Source: Sideroxydans sp. (GTDB taxonomy: Bacteria; Pseudomonadota; Gammaproteobacteria; Burkholderiales; Gallionellaceae). From it: a DNA stretch of 64,000 nucleotides. Each line of letters starts with the position of its first letter. Position 1 is the first letter of the stretch. The notes below the pieces were generated by a model that worked only from the letters and a program-made list of their open reading frames with translations, searched no databases and was not told where the DNA came from. The DNA is taken from positions 62,001 through 126,000 of the forward strand of contig DAIDAJ010000036.1 of assembly GCA_027310665.1 (NCBI GenBank). Direction: 5' to 3'. The position numbers and the translations under genes were made by a program. Below are positions 32,373-40,635 of this stretch, in pieces.

Positions 32373-35300
32373 CTATTTGAATTCGACTGCCTCACAGACA
32401 TCGTGCCCGTCCGGGGGTACCTCTTTACCGAACAACATTTGCAACGGCGCCCAGACTACCGAGGTCGTGAACTGCCCCATGGTTTCCAGCACATCAATGG
32501 GCCTGACCCCAACGCCGAAATTCTCAAAACTGCCGTCAAGTTCTACTGGCAGAGAGAAGCTCAGAAATTGGGGTGTCTTGGCACGAGGCTGCATGTAGAA
32601 ATTCAGCTTTTCTGCAGCGAAATCCACTCCGCCTTTTCCGGTGACACGCATCCGGGTCGTGTCCACCAGGAGGGTCTTGCCGGAAAGTTTTCCGTCATTC
32701 AAGGCGAAATGGCCTACCGCACAGTTGACCACGGACGTGTTCGAGGAATCGATCACAGGCAATAATGCCATCAGCACATTCACTGCCCACAAATCGAGGA
32801 AACCCGATTTCATGTTCTTCGGCCACACCACAAAATCTATGTTGCCCTTGCCATAGCGTAGCAGCTCCGAAAAATATCTCGCCCTGGCGCTGACATCGAC
32901 ATTCAGGCTCAAGGTGCCTTGCATCTCGCTCTTATGGTCGATCCGGCGCGCCAGGATGCCGTAATCGAAATGCTTTGCTTCCACGCTCAGGTTGAACGCG
33001 ACATCTTTTTCCACCGGTTCATATAGAAGACGCAGCGATGCCGAGCCACCAGGCGTGTTGACGATGACCGGGCCGATAACCGCCTTGCCATTCATCAGTT
33101 GCGCATCGAGCTTGCCATTCCCCAGCATATCCTGACCGGAAACGACCTGATCCACGCGCACTGTCAGGAATGCATTCTGCCGCCGAAGGACTTCGGGGCT
33201 TAGGATCTCCCTGGCCTCGTGCCCCGTCTCATCGGCTTTACGGAGCATATTGTCCCTGGAATCCGGATTTCTTGTAGTGGTACGCTTGCTCTTTTCCGGC
33301 GACCAGTCACCGAACCGGAAATCGTCGAGCTGAATCGTTGGCGCCGTCAGGTCGACGTCGATACGCGGCGGCACAACTCTTGTATCGATCTTGCCATGAC
33401 CGTTAAGCCGGCTGCTGCCCACCTGCAGCAGCAACGAAGGGACTTCATAGCCTGCAGGAGACACGTGGAGTTTTCCGGTGGCCGACCAAGGCCCCCATGG
33501 AGGCAAGGAGGTGTTCGCCAGCAAATTGAGATTGTCCAGACGGCTGCCGCGCATCTCGAGCGCGAGATCGATGTCCGGCTTTGCAAAGGGCCGGTCGATA
33601 TCGCCGGACAATTTCAAGGTGGTACCGGACATGCTCGCGTTGAGCGTGAACGGGATCGGCAGATTCGGGTCTATAAGGTCTGAAGCCTTCGCGGTCTCCA
33701 TCGCGATGGAAACGGGAACCTTGTCCAGTGTCCCCAGCAGACTCAGGTGCACTGGCTCTCCCGCGGCAGATTTGAATTCACCGTTGTCGAGCAAAATGAC
33801 CATCTTTCCCCCGGTATTGGCGTCATGCAGCGTGAGATGCCCCCCCTCGAAATCAAGCGCCATGTCGGATTTCGCCAGCAGTTTTCCCAAGCGGCGTGAA
33901 CGCAGATCCAGTTGCAGGCGCAAGTGATCGACATCGACATCGATGTTGCTCGCGATGCCGAGCTTTTTTATTGCGCTGCCTATATCCATGCCAATCGACG
34001 ACAGCCACAGGACTGCGTGCGGCTGCTGCGTGCGCAGATCGAGCTGGATGGCACCTTTGAAATCATTGCCATCCACATTGGCCTCGAACGGTGAGGTGGG
34101 CATCATGCCATCGCGTATGCGTCCGTCGAAACCCAGGTTGCGGATTTCCAACGGTGAGGAACCGGTGATGCGTTTGATGCGCACGGTGATATCGGCATCC
34201 GCAAGATTGATACCCTTCGGCAGGATGGGAAGGTCGATCAGATTGGTGGCGGCCGATGTCGTCGTGCTCGCGTTCTCGTTGCGCTCGGGCAGCATCGATT
34301 CCAGTTCGTCCACATCCAAGAGATCACCGGTCAATTGGAATTTGATCAGCGACCGCCCCTCGCCAAACGTGCGCAGTACATCCGCATGCAATACGCTATG
34401 CCCCAATTGCAGGGCAAAATCGGCCAGATGCCAGCGGTCCTCATGCGTGCGAAAGTTTCCATGTACGTCGATCGGCTCGTCCACTCCGGGCTTGAGGCCG
34501 AGCCAGCTGGCGATCTCGCCGGAATGCGGCGCCGAGAGTTCGAAAGCCACGCTGGAGCCAGAATTCACTGCGGGCGGCCGCAAGACAGCATGCACAACCA
34601 ACTTTGCACTTCCGGCCAGCAATTCAAAATCGACTGGGGTATTCGATTCCTGCATGATGGCGGTCAATGAACCACTCATCAATGTCGCGCTGAAATTCTT
34701 GTCCAGCAAAGAACCATGCGCTTCACCCCGCAACGCATTGCCCGCCGGTAGTGCAATTTCCAGGCCATCCAGTGAGAATCTGACGGGATGGGCATCTGCC
34801 TGGTTGCCGTATGTCAGCTTTCCATTTTTCACTTGCAGTTGCACATCCAGACTTTCCATCAATTCCGGGCCGCGATCGCCCCGCGCCGCGACGCGCAGAT
34901 CGAAGCGCCCCAGCCGCCCTTTGACATCGCGCACCCCCAGCAGCAATTCCGCCAGATTTCCCAAGTCTGAATCATGCGTACCAAGGGAAAGCCTGAATCG
35001 GGGGGGCGTCACGCTTGCATCAGCGATGGCGATGCCGGACAGTTTCACATCCGCCACCGTGGCTTGTACGGGTAGAGCAAGGCGGCCTTGCTTGAGTTTC
35101 ACCTGCAATATCGCGTCATGCACCGCGCCGGGAAAACCAATCAATTGCCCCACGCGCAAGGTCAGATCGGCATTAGCGCTGTTAAGGTCGCTCAGGTTGA
35201 ACGTCGCCTTGATGAATTCCCGATACATCTGGGCAAGGTCTTTCGGAGGTTCATCCTGAGTAACCGGCTTGCCTGTCATGAAGGGGTGCACATCCAGCAC

Positions 35301-36341
35301 CGGCAGAACCAGTTCGCCCGACACCCTGGGACGCTCGCCGCTATAGTCCAGACCGAGCGAACCATTGAGCGTTGTCTTGCCCATGACTCCGCTCAGATTA
35401 TCCATCGCGACCTTCCCTTGCGCGTACTTGATATCGCCCGAAACGCGCGTGACCCCAACGGCAGGCAATCTGGTCTGGAACAAGCGTTCGATCTCACCGA
35501 GGTCATTCGTAGCGAGACCGAAATGCAATCCTCCTCCGCTGTCGGACAAGTTGCCGTTCAGCGTCAATCTCGAGCTCAGGAAATCGAGTGACAGATCGAT
35601 CGGCCACGGCTTGTCGAAACGCACCAGATCGGCGAAGGTGCCGCCGGTGATATGCATGGTGTACGGATATTTCTTTTCAACTGTGCCGTTTAAAGCCACT
35701 GTCAGAGGTTGGCCGGCCGGCAGCTGTGCAACAAGCGTTTGCAGTTCAAAGAAGTGGCTGTTTCCGTTCGCACCGACGAATCTTACTTTCAGATTTTCCA
35801 GCGACACCCGTTTGATATCCAGCCGCGCCAGCAGCTCTTCCAGCCCGGCACTGTCCCCTGCGGCAGTATCGGATGGCCGGGCCACACTCTTCTTCCGGCC
35901 AGACGGCTTGAAGGTCCAGTTGCTGCTGCCGTTTTTATTCAATTGCAGACGAACATGTACATCGCTGCCGGACAGTTCCACAATCTGCAGGCGCAAGCGC
36001 AGAAGCGCCCATAGATTCAGCGCCAGATGCGCGTCCCCCAGGCTGGCAAAGTCTTCGCCATCAAACCCGGGCGCATTGGCGATATGCAATCCTCCAACAT
36101 GCAGTTTGGGGAGTGCCGATACTTCAAGCTTCATCGGCCCCTCGAATCGCACCTCGCGCCCCAGGCTATTCCCAAGCAAGGCTGCAATCTTTTCCCGCTG
36201 CTGGGAAGCATCAATAGAGACACCGACCACTGCGACATAGGCGATACACACGAGCACCAAGGTGGCCAATACGGCCATTATCCGCAGTGTCCTGGTAAAT
36301 AAATGGCGTAGCCTCAAGAAACTATCCAGATTCGGCATCAT
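32373..36341 (-). CDS. AsmA family protein
   Basis: Very large (about 1322 residues) envelope protein of the AsmA/TamB-like group, which form bridge-like beta structures proposed to move phospholipids between the two membranes. N-terminal membrane anchor (LRIMAVLATLVLVCIAYVAVVGV, about 20-43), AsmA N-domain (NSLGREVRFEGPMKLEVS; GLHIANAPGF), long repetitive beta-rich middle, and AsmA C-terminal segment (GKTLLVDTTRMRVTGKGGVDFAAEKLN), where the ribbon folds back. It is convergent with the TAXI gene and has a neighbouring TPR-methyltransferase gene upstream on the same strand. Subfamily (AsmA, YhjG, YicH) is not resolved. Confidence 0.88.
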   Translation of the reverse strand: MMPNLDSFLRLRHLFTRTLRIMAVLATLVLVCIAYVAVVGVSIDASQQREKIAALLGNSLGREVRFEGPMKLEVSALPKLHVGGLHIANAPGFDGEDFASLGDAHLALNLWALLRLRLQIVELSGSDVHVRLQLNKNGSSNWTFKPSGRKKSVARPSDTAAGDSAGLEELLARLDIKRVSLENLKVRFVGANGNSHFFELQTLVAQLPAGQPLTVALNGTVEKKYPYTMHITGGTFADLVRFDKPWPIDLSLDFLSSRLTLNGNLSDSGGGLHFGLATNDLGEIERLFQTRLPAVGVTRVSGDIKYAQGKVAMDNLSGVMGKTTLNGSLGLDYSGERPRVSGELVLPVLDVHPFMTGKPVTQDEPPKDLAQMYREFIKATFNLSDLNSANADLTLRVGQLIGFPGAVHDAILQVKLKQGRLALPVQATVADVKLSGIAIADASVTPPRFRLSLGTHDSDLGNLAELLLGVRDVKGRLGRFDLRVAARGDRGPELMESLDVQLQVKNGKLTYGNQADAHPVRFSLDGLEIALPAGNALRGEAHGSLLDKNFSATLMSGSLTAIMQESNTPVDFELLAGSAKLVVHAVLRPPAVNSGSSVAFELSAPHSGEIASWLGLKPGVDEPIDVHGNFRTHEDRWHLADFALQLGHSVLHADVLRTFGEGRSLIKFQLTGDLLDVDELESMLPERNENASTTTSAATNLIDLPILPKGINLADADITVRIKRITGSSPLEIRNLGFDGRIRDGMMPTSPFEANVDGNDFKGAIQLDLRTQQPHAVLWLSSIGMDIGSAIKKLGIASNIDVDVDHLRLQLDLRSRRLGKLLAKSDMALDFEGGHLTLHDANTGGKMVILLDNGEFKSAAGEPVHLSLLGTLDKVPVSIAMETAKASDLIDPNLPIPFTLNASMSGTTLKLSGDIDRPFAKPDIDLALEMRGSRLDNLNLLANTSLPPWGPWSATGKLHVSPAGYEVPSLLLQVGSSRLNGHGKIDTRVVPPRIDVDLTAPTIQLDDFRFGDWSPEKSKRTTTRNPDSRDNMLRKADETGHEAREILSPEVLRRQNAFLTVRVDQVVSGQDMLGNGKLDAQLMNGKAVIGPVIVNTPGGSASLRLLYEPVEKDVAFNLSVEAKHFDYGILARRIDHKSEMQGTLSLNVDVSARARYFSELLRYGKGNIDFVVWPKNMKSGFLDLWAVNVLMALLPVIDSSNTSVVNCAVGHFALNDGKLSGKTLLVDTTRMRVTGKGGVDFAAEKLNFYMQPRAKTPQFLSFSLPVELDGSFENFGVGVRPIDVLETMGQFTTSVVWAPLQMLFGKEVPPDGHDVCEAVEFK

Positions 36342-36421
36342 CTCAATGATCAGGTTTGCTTTGTTAGTTGGATGAGACTGCGTACCGGCATGAAATTGTT
36401 ACCCACATTTAACTGTCATCA

Positions 36422-37726
36422 TCAGGGTCTGCGCCGTACCGTTACCGTCAGGCCGTCAACCGGCATGCCGAATTCAACCCGGATGACGTCAGGATCCATA
36501 GCAAGAATTTCAAAACTCGCTTGCGGCAACAAAGCAGCCAGATGATCCTTGCTGTGGCTATAGCGTCCGTGCGGGTTGAGGAGATACGTTTCATTCGCAG
36601 CCCTCTCCTCCTCGACGGTAAAAACAAAGAGGCCGCCAGGACGAAGCGCAGAATATCCCGCGCTAAGCAATTCTTTCAGATCGCCAAAATAGATCAAGGT
36701 GTCAGCGGCTGCGATAAGATCAAAGCAATCCGGATGTCTGACAAGATAATCGGTGATCTCGCATTTCACAAGCTCGTGATATAGCCCGCGCTTCTTTGCC
36801 ACTTCAAGCATCGCCGAAGAAAGGTCGACACCGATGAGGCGCCTGGCATAGGGAGCAAGCACCCGGCCGCAGAGTCCCGTGCCACAACCCGCATCAAGCA
36901 CAGAAAGCCCTGATTTGCGCGAGGCTGAGCGCTCCAGCGCATCGGCGATCATGTCCGGTCCACGATAAGACAGGCTTTTCAGATTGGCTTCGAAATTAGG
37001 TGCGAAGGTATCAAAATGTTTTTCCACGTAGTCGTCTGAAGCGCGACGCGGAACAGCCTCCTTTGAGCAAGCCGAATAGTGATACCCGGGAATCGGGTTG
37101 TCAGGCTCTTCGAGCATCCATTCACGATAGATTTCGGCTGCCTCCGCAAGCCGTCCCAATTTGTAATAGGCGATTCCCAGCATGGATTTGGGTTTGCCGC
37201 GTGTCGGCGCAAGGACGTAGGCACGGCAATGATATTCTGCCGCTTCCACTTGCCGCCCCTCGCGGTCAAGCAAATTGGCCAGATTGATCAATGCCTCCCC
37301 AAAAAACGGATCAATGGCAATGGCCTCCTGAAAAGAGCGACGCGCTTCTTCCGACCTTCCGCAACGGTCCTGCACAGCCCCCAGATTATTCCAGTAAAGC
37401 GGATAGCCCGGCACCAAAGCAATGGCGCTTTCAAATTCGGCCGCAGCACCCGCGAAATCCCCGCGATCGGCAAGCAAGTTGCCCAGATCATTTCTCCAGT
37501 CCGGGGAATCAGGAAAAAGCTCGACCGATCGCTTCACGCAAGACAGTGCCAGGTCACTCTTTTCTTCCTGATGCAACAAAATGCCAAGAAAATGCAAAGA
37601 CCGCGGCTCTTCAGGCACCACGTCGAGAATCATGAGGTACGTCGCTTTGGCTTGCTCCGTATCACCCTTCTTGTGCCAGGAAAATGCCTGTTCAAAGGCT
37701 TCGTCGATACTCAGTTGTTGATTCAT
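36422..37726 (-). CDS. TPR repeat protein with C-terminal SAM-dependent methyltransferase domain
   Basis: 434 residues. Residues about 5-215 form six or so tetratricopeptide repeats (FEQAFSWHKKGDTEQAKATY; LYWNNLGAVQDRCGRSEEA). The C-terminal half is a class I methyltransferase with motif I VLDAGCGTGLCGRVLA, acidic strand LIGVDLSSAMLEVAKKR and FDLIAAADTLIYFGDL. Such fusions resemble predicted TPR methyltransferases that modify proteins or small molecules; the substrate is unknown. GGGAA precedes the start. The gene runs toward the AsmA gene but an 80-base gap separates them. Confidence 0.85.
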   Translation of the reverse strand: MNQQLSIDEAFEQAFSWHKKGDTEQAKATYLMILDVVPEEPRSLHFLGILLHQEEKSDLALSCVKRSVELFPDSPDWRNDLGNLLADRGDFAGAAAEFESAIALVPGYPLYWNNLGAVQDRCGRSEEARRSFQEAIAIDPFFGEALINLANLLDREGRQVEAAEYHCRAYVLAPTRGKPKSMLGIAYYKLGRLAEAAEIYREWMLEEPDNPIPGYHYSACSKEAVPRRASDDYVEKHFDTFAPNFEANLKSLSYRGPDMIADALERSASRKSGLSVLDAGCGTGLCGRVLAPYARRLIGVDLSSAMLEVAKKRGLYHELVKCEITDYLVRHPDCFDLIAAADTLIYFGDLKELLSAGYSALRPGGLFVFTVEEERAANETYLLNPHGRYSHSKDHLAALLPQASFEILAMDPDVIRVEFGMPVDGLTVTVRRRP

Positions 37727-38115
37727 TTCCCGGTTCCCGGCTGCGCCAATTAGAGTCGATATGGTGTTTTTATCTGAAGACCGATGAACAAAGTCTCCGT
37801 TAACTGGGAAATATTCGAATGTCCGAGCTGACGAGGATGGTAAACGTCCCGGACTTGCTTTTCAACGTATTACCTCTGGAGGAAATTCAGAACAGGCTCG
37901 ACGAGACATAGTCGAGCACAATTTGTGGTTGTTACCTAGTCAGTAGCCGACCAATATCGCGCGCGATCTGTGCATTGAGCTCGAAGACCCATTCTGGAAC
38001 GTACGCGATAGGGCTGAGAGAGAGAAAATGGTATAGGGGTGGTTTGAAAGAAAGCAGGAAGAAGATGTCACTTACGGTGAGGTCGCGACGACTACACATC
38101 AACTATGCAATCATG
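37727..38115. other. AT-richer intergenic stretch with possible gene remnants
   Basis: No convincing complete gene. A 30-codon frame at 37819-37911 and a stretch around 37952-38030 that reads like protein (DLCIELEDPFWNVRDRAE) but is bounded by stops look like decayed fragments of unidentified origin. A CTCGAC/GTCGAG stem lies at 37896-37915 without a T tract. The stretch leads into the promoter of the candidate small RNA. Confidence 0.4.
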
Positions 38116-38143
38116 TTGACATATATTAGTGTTTTATTATATT
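38116..38143 (+). promoter_or_regulatory. Strong sigma70-type promoter of candidate small RNA
   Basis: A perfect -35 hexamer TTGACA (38116-38121) and TATATT -10 (38138-38143) are separated by 16 bases in a very AT-rich setting. Transcription would start near 38150, right before a series of hairpins rather than before a coding frame. Confidence 0.65.
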
Positions 38144-38150
38144 CTTATAA

Positions 38151-38256
38151 CCAGTAGCTCAGCTACCGCACGTTTCACCTCCCTGTACGTGCGTTCTTAA
38201 CTCTCCCCTGGTTAAGACACTTGCCCCTGTTCCGTCTGGATCAGGGGCATTTTTCT
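38151..38256 (+). ncRNA. Candidate trans-acting small RNA with C-rich hairpin loops
   Basis: About 106 nt between a strong promoter and a terminator, with no credible reading frame. Four consecutive hairpins are visible: GTAGC/GCTAC (38154-38166); a perfect 7-bp stem CGCACGT/ACGTGCG (38167-38173 and 38187-38193) with loop TTCACCTCCCTGT; a perfect 7-bp stem TCTTAAC/GTTAAGA (38195-38201 and 38211-38217) with loop TCTCCCCTG; and the terminator stem. The exposed CCUCCC and CUCCCC loops are complementary to Shine-Dalgarno sequences, the architecture of CcsR (Rhodobacter), sX13 (Xanthomonas) and NmsR (Neisseria) small RNAs. Transcription was not observed; the call rests on structure and flanking signals. 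Confidence 0.62.
38223..38256 (+). terminator. Terminator of candidate small RNA
   Basis: GCCCCTG (38223-38229) pairs with CAGGGGC (38242-38248) around a 12-base loop and is followed by ATTTTTCTT. It is the only strong plus-strand terminator in this gene-free stretch. Confidence 0.85.
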
Positions 38257-38280
38257 TGCCTGATTATCCGATTTAATTGA

Positions 38281-38310
38281 ACGAAAGGGTGCAAAGATGC
38301 ACCCCTTCGT
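38281..38310 (-). terminator. Long hairpin downstream of the psiF-like gene
   Basis: ACGAA-a-GGGTGCA (38281-38293) pairs with TGCACCC-c-TTCGT (38298-38310) around an AAGA loop, 54 bases after the minus-strand psiF-like stop. The minus-strand T tract is weak. It probably ends the small-protein/psiF transcript and separates it from the convergent small RNA. Confidence 0.5.
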
Positions 38311-38364
38311 GGATTGGTTACGTTGTTGCGCTTAATGAATCTGACTGTTTACAAAAAGTGCAAT

Positions 38365-38691
38365 TTACATCTTTGGATGTGGTGTTTGCTTGGGATTGGG
38401 ATGAGTGTCATCTTCCAAATAGCAGTGTGCCAAATACGCATCTTTCTTCTTACCATCCAGTTTCATGTTCTTTGCATTCTGATCGCATTGCTCTGCCTTC
38501 TCACTAAATTGAAAAGCGGTCATGTCAATTCTCTTCAAGCATGACTTCAAGAAAATATCTCTTTTATGTGCATTGGAGATCTTTGCACCTTCTTTAGAGC
38601 ACTCTTTAGCATATTCAGCATCATGTGCAAATGCGGGAGCGGCGATAGCAGCCAGCAGAAAACCAGTTAGTACAATTGTATTTTTAGACAT
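38365..38691 (-). CDS. PsiF-like small secreted protein
   Basis: 108 residues with a clear signal peptide (MSKNTIVLTGFLLAAIAAPAFA). The mature part contains two copies of the PsiF-type pattern with paired cysteines: YAKECSKEGAKISNAHKRD ending in LKSCLK, and AEQCDQNAKNMKLDGKKKD ending in LAHCYL. PsiF is phosphate-starvation induced in E. coli but its function is unknown. Ribosome site GAGAGG precedes the ATG. It is the last gene of a same-strand run of very small genes (38789-39343), from which it is separated by 97 bases. Confidence 0.82.
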   Translation of the reverse strand: MSKNTIVLTGFLLAAIAAPAFAHDAEYAKECSKEGAKISNAHKRDIFLKSCLKRIDMTAFQFSEKAEQCDQNAKNMKLDGKKKDAYLAHCYLEDDTHPNPKQTPHPKM

Positions 38692-38788
38692 AAATTTCCT
38701 CTCGGGGTTTTAGTTTTTCAGGTTCAAATTATTTCGGCCTTGCCAATACAGCAGAGCCAAGGGACATTTGTTGCTTTATTGTTGCGGT

Positions 38789-38893
38789 TTAGTCTACGCT
38801 TGCCAAAAGGGCCGGGAGTGCCACCAGAAATGCTGCGATAACAGCCACGATCCATCGAACATATTTGGCAGCCTCTTCATATACGTGTTTCAT
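38789..38893 (-). CDS. 34-residue single-span membrane peptide
   Basis: Reads MKHVYEEAAKYVRWIVAVI and continues as a hydrophobic helix to ALLASVD before TAA. It has a strong GGAGGT ribosome site 5 bases before the ATG. The first 13 residues are charged and amphipathic, the next 18 hydrophobic, so it is probably an inner-membrane peptide with a cytoplasmic N-terminus. Too short for usual gene callers. Third gene in a same-strand run after the 76- and 37-residue proteins. Function unknown; a phage-like holin, type I toxin or regulatory membrane peptide are all possible. Confidence 0.62.
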   Translation of the reverse strand: MKHVYEEAAKYVRWIVAVIAAFLVALPALLASVD

Positions 38894-38958
38894 CTGCTAC
38901 CTCCAGTTTGTTGGGTCATGAATCTGAACTTGTAACACTCTATCCGGAACTGCTTCAG

Positions 38959-39072
38959 TCAGGCAAAGCTGGCCAAAGCAGCTATAGACACCGCGGCCGC
39001 CGCAAGCCAACCCAATGCTGACTGGAAGTTGATATCGGCCTTGTCTTCACTGTTGATGATCTTGTCGTTCAT
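38959..39072 (-). CDS. 37-residue hydrophobic-tailed peptide with LGWLAA motif
   Basis: Reads MNDKIINSEDKADINFQSA followed by the tail LGWLAAAAVSIAALASFA and TGA. An AGGAG ribosome site sits 6 bases upstream of the ATG. The polar first half and hydrophobic C-terminal half suggest a tail-anchored membrane peptide. Its tail is clearly related to the end of the 76-residue protein encoded 40 bases upstream (FIGNLGWLAALSVSIASIAAS), with different codons for the shared residues, so the similarity is kept at protein level. Unknown family. Confidence 0.65.
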   Translation of the reverse strand: MNDKIINSEDKADINFQSALGWLAAAAVSIAALASFA

Positions 39073-39112
39073 GATGGTCTCCTAAAGTTTTAGATTTTCA
39101 AATTGCGTACGA

Positions 39113-39343
39113 TTACAGGCTGGCAGCTATAGATGCGATGCTTACAGATAGCGCCGCCAACCAGCCCAGATTCCCGATGAACTTCGTGTCATCGTTTGTC
39201 AATTCTTCCTTCCTGTTGATCTTCGCATTGATTCTGTTCAATTCCGCTTCAAGTTCTTTCAGCTTTCCTTGTTGCTTCAGAAGATCCTTGAGTTTTTCCT
39301 CATGTACCAATCTCAATGCGCTGGTGTCCATCATGTCGTTCAT
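39113..39343 (-). CDS. 76-residue coiled-coil protein with hydrophobic LGWLAA tail
   Basis: Residues about 10-55 are a charged helix with heptad-like Leu spacing (LKDLLKQQGKLKELEAELN), predicted coiled coil; residues 57-76 are the hydrophobic tail GNLGWLAALSVSIASIAASL. AAAGGAAA precedes the ATG by 6-7 bases. It heads a same-strand run with the 37- and 34-residue peptides, and both this and the 37-residue peptide start MND. It could place a coiled-coil domain on the inner membrane face. No family recognised. Confidence 0.68.
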   Translation of the reverse strand: MNDMMDTSALRLVHEEKLKDLLKQQGKLKELEAELNRINAKINRKEELTNDDTKFIGNLGWLAALSVSIASIAASL

Positions 39344-39589
39344 TTCAAGTTTCCTTTCAGTTAATGGTTATTTTCGTGTCATCAATCTACTACCGTGCCA
39401 TATCAATTCGCTTCGTGAATGCTGTTGGCGATGCGATGTATGCATATTGCCTGCAGCCCTCCGGTATGTATTTCAGTCGAATCTGATAATGGCCTAGGAA
39501 ATTTCTGATTTGGCCCTGGGAATAGTCTTTTCGGGCACGGACCCGGACTGGGGAAATATGATAATATACAATATAATCAATTATATAAA

Positions 39590-39664
39590 ATGCTAATTGC
39601 GGATGATCAAGCCATCATCCAAAACGGGCTGAGACAGATGTTTTCAGACACGACCGACCTTGTG
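39590..39664 (+). pseudogene. Remnant of a NarL/LuxR-type response regulator receiver domain
   Basis: Twenty-five residues, MLIADDQAIIQNGLRQMFSD and then TTDLV, match the first beta strand, acidic pair and helix 1 of a NarL-type receiver domain. Homology then stops; the frame runs on through unrelated sequence to a stop at about 39829. An AT-rich region with TATAAT-like sequence precedes it. The gene has been destroyed, probably by the insertion and deletion events that left the transposase scar downstream. Confidence 0.6.
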
Positions 39665-39859
39665 GCTATTTCTTTGATGGGATGGACCGCACTTCCAAGC
39701 ACCCAGATTCATCTCCTCGAGCGCCCCCCAAAGAGAACAGGACTTCCGCAACGGATACAACAGCAGACGAGGGTTCAAGCAACTGAAACGGCAGCAATGG
39801 GCGAACCTTGGAGAGTATCTGTAAGATAAATTTATGACGACTACAGATTAGGAAGTGGA

Positions 39860-40060
39860 CTATGGCTTCTCCTGTACTTTCTGCGAAGGAATCACTTCTT
39901 CTTTGCCAAATTCGAGCCAATCCTCTCCAAACAGCTCAATTGGATGTTGTGCGCGTTCCGAACCGTTGCCGCAATACATTGAATCAACAGAGCAGTATCT
40001 ATCGCATCCCCAGCAAATCCGTTCAGGGTGTGCGGGGTGTATCGGGATTTTTTTGGCCAT
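39860..40060 (-). CDS. DUF3079 family cysteine-rich small protein
   Basis: 66 residues: MAKKIPIHPAHPERICWGCD, then RYCSVDSMYCGNGSERAQHP and IELFGEDWLEFG. The pattern CWGCDxYC plus CGNG followed by HPIELFGEDW matches the DUF3079 family, small proteins of unknown role whose four cysteines probably bind a metal such as zinc. The ATG at 40060 follows a GGAAGG ribosome site; a TTG five codons upstream is rejected. Intact gene surrounded by decayed ones. Confidence 0.82.
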   Translation of the reverse strand: MAKKIPIHPAHPERICWGCDRYCSVDSMYCGNGSERAQHPIELFGEDWLEFGKEEVIPSQKVQEKP

Positions 40061-40183
40061 CTCACCTTCCTTCAAGTTCAGTATTCGAATGACGGTGCTT
40101 ACCTTGGTGCAGGGCTACCCATCGAGTTGTGAAAATAAGTCTCGCCAAGCATTTTCGTATTCGACAATTAAGCTGAGGCCATC

Positions 40184-40507
40184 TTGGTCGGGCCGCCTGC
40201 ATGGATCGGCATCAATCTCTCCAGCCAGAAGGAGTTGATCGCCCAGGCAGCCCCCAAGGCGCGCGACTTCACCAACCAGAAGGGATTCCGCAACAGAGGA
40301 CTCAGTGAGTGGGAACAGGCGAAGAACAGTAGAAAGTCGAGCGTGCGTGCCAAGGTCGAACATGCCTTCCTCATCATCAAGCGCCTCTTTGGCTTTGCCA
40401 AGGTCAGCTATCGCGGCATGGCGAAGAACGGCAATCGCCTGTTTGTTGTGGCGGCACTGGCAAATCTGTTCATGGCGCGACATCATCTGTTGCGACTTCC
40501 ACAGTGA
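40184..40507 (+). mobile_element. C-terminal remnant of an IS5-family transposase
   Basis: About 107 codons. The end RAKVEHAFLIIKRLFGFAKV and SYRGMAKNGNRLFVVAALAN matches the C-terminal DDE region of IS5-group transposases, including the Glu of VEHAF and the YRG motif. The N-terminal two thirds, including the two catalytic Asp residues, are missing and no terminal inverted repeats were recognised. It is an insertion-sequence scar lying between a broken response regulator and a truncated PLP enzyme. Confidence 0.75.
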
Positions 40508-40635
40508 AGGTGTGTCCGATGAATGAGGAATCGACCGGAATGGTCGGCGAAATGACCCCTGCCAGGGTAATTTCCGGCCAATTCGAATATCCACTGCAGA
40601 TTGTGTGCGCGTCGTTTTCATTTGTCGTTACTTAT

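Noticed and set aside
37819-37911. 30-codon plus-strand frame starting MSELTRMV
   Set aside because: Short, no family features, and no continuity with neighbouring fragments; treated as a decayed remnant or chance frame.
37975-38157. 60-codon plus-strand frame covering the small RNA promoter
   Set aside because: No clear ribosome site, and its end overlaps the promoter and start of the hairpin RNA; composition is not protein-like.
38789-39343. Bacteriocin/RiPP precursor interpretation of the short peptides
   Set aside because: No double-glycine leader, no core with Cys/Ser/Thr richness and no modification or export genes nearby; membrane peptides fit better.
39394-39400. TGGCACG on the minus strand upstream of the small-protein run, resembling a sigma54 -24 element
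   Set aside because: The -12 part required at the right spacing (TTGC) is absent (TAGAT instead), so a sigma54 promoter is not supported.
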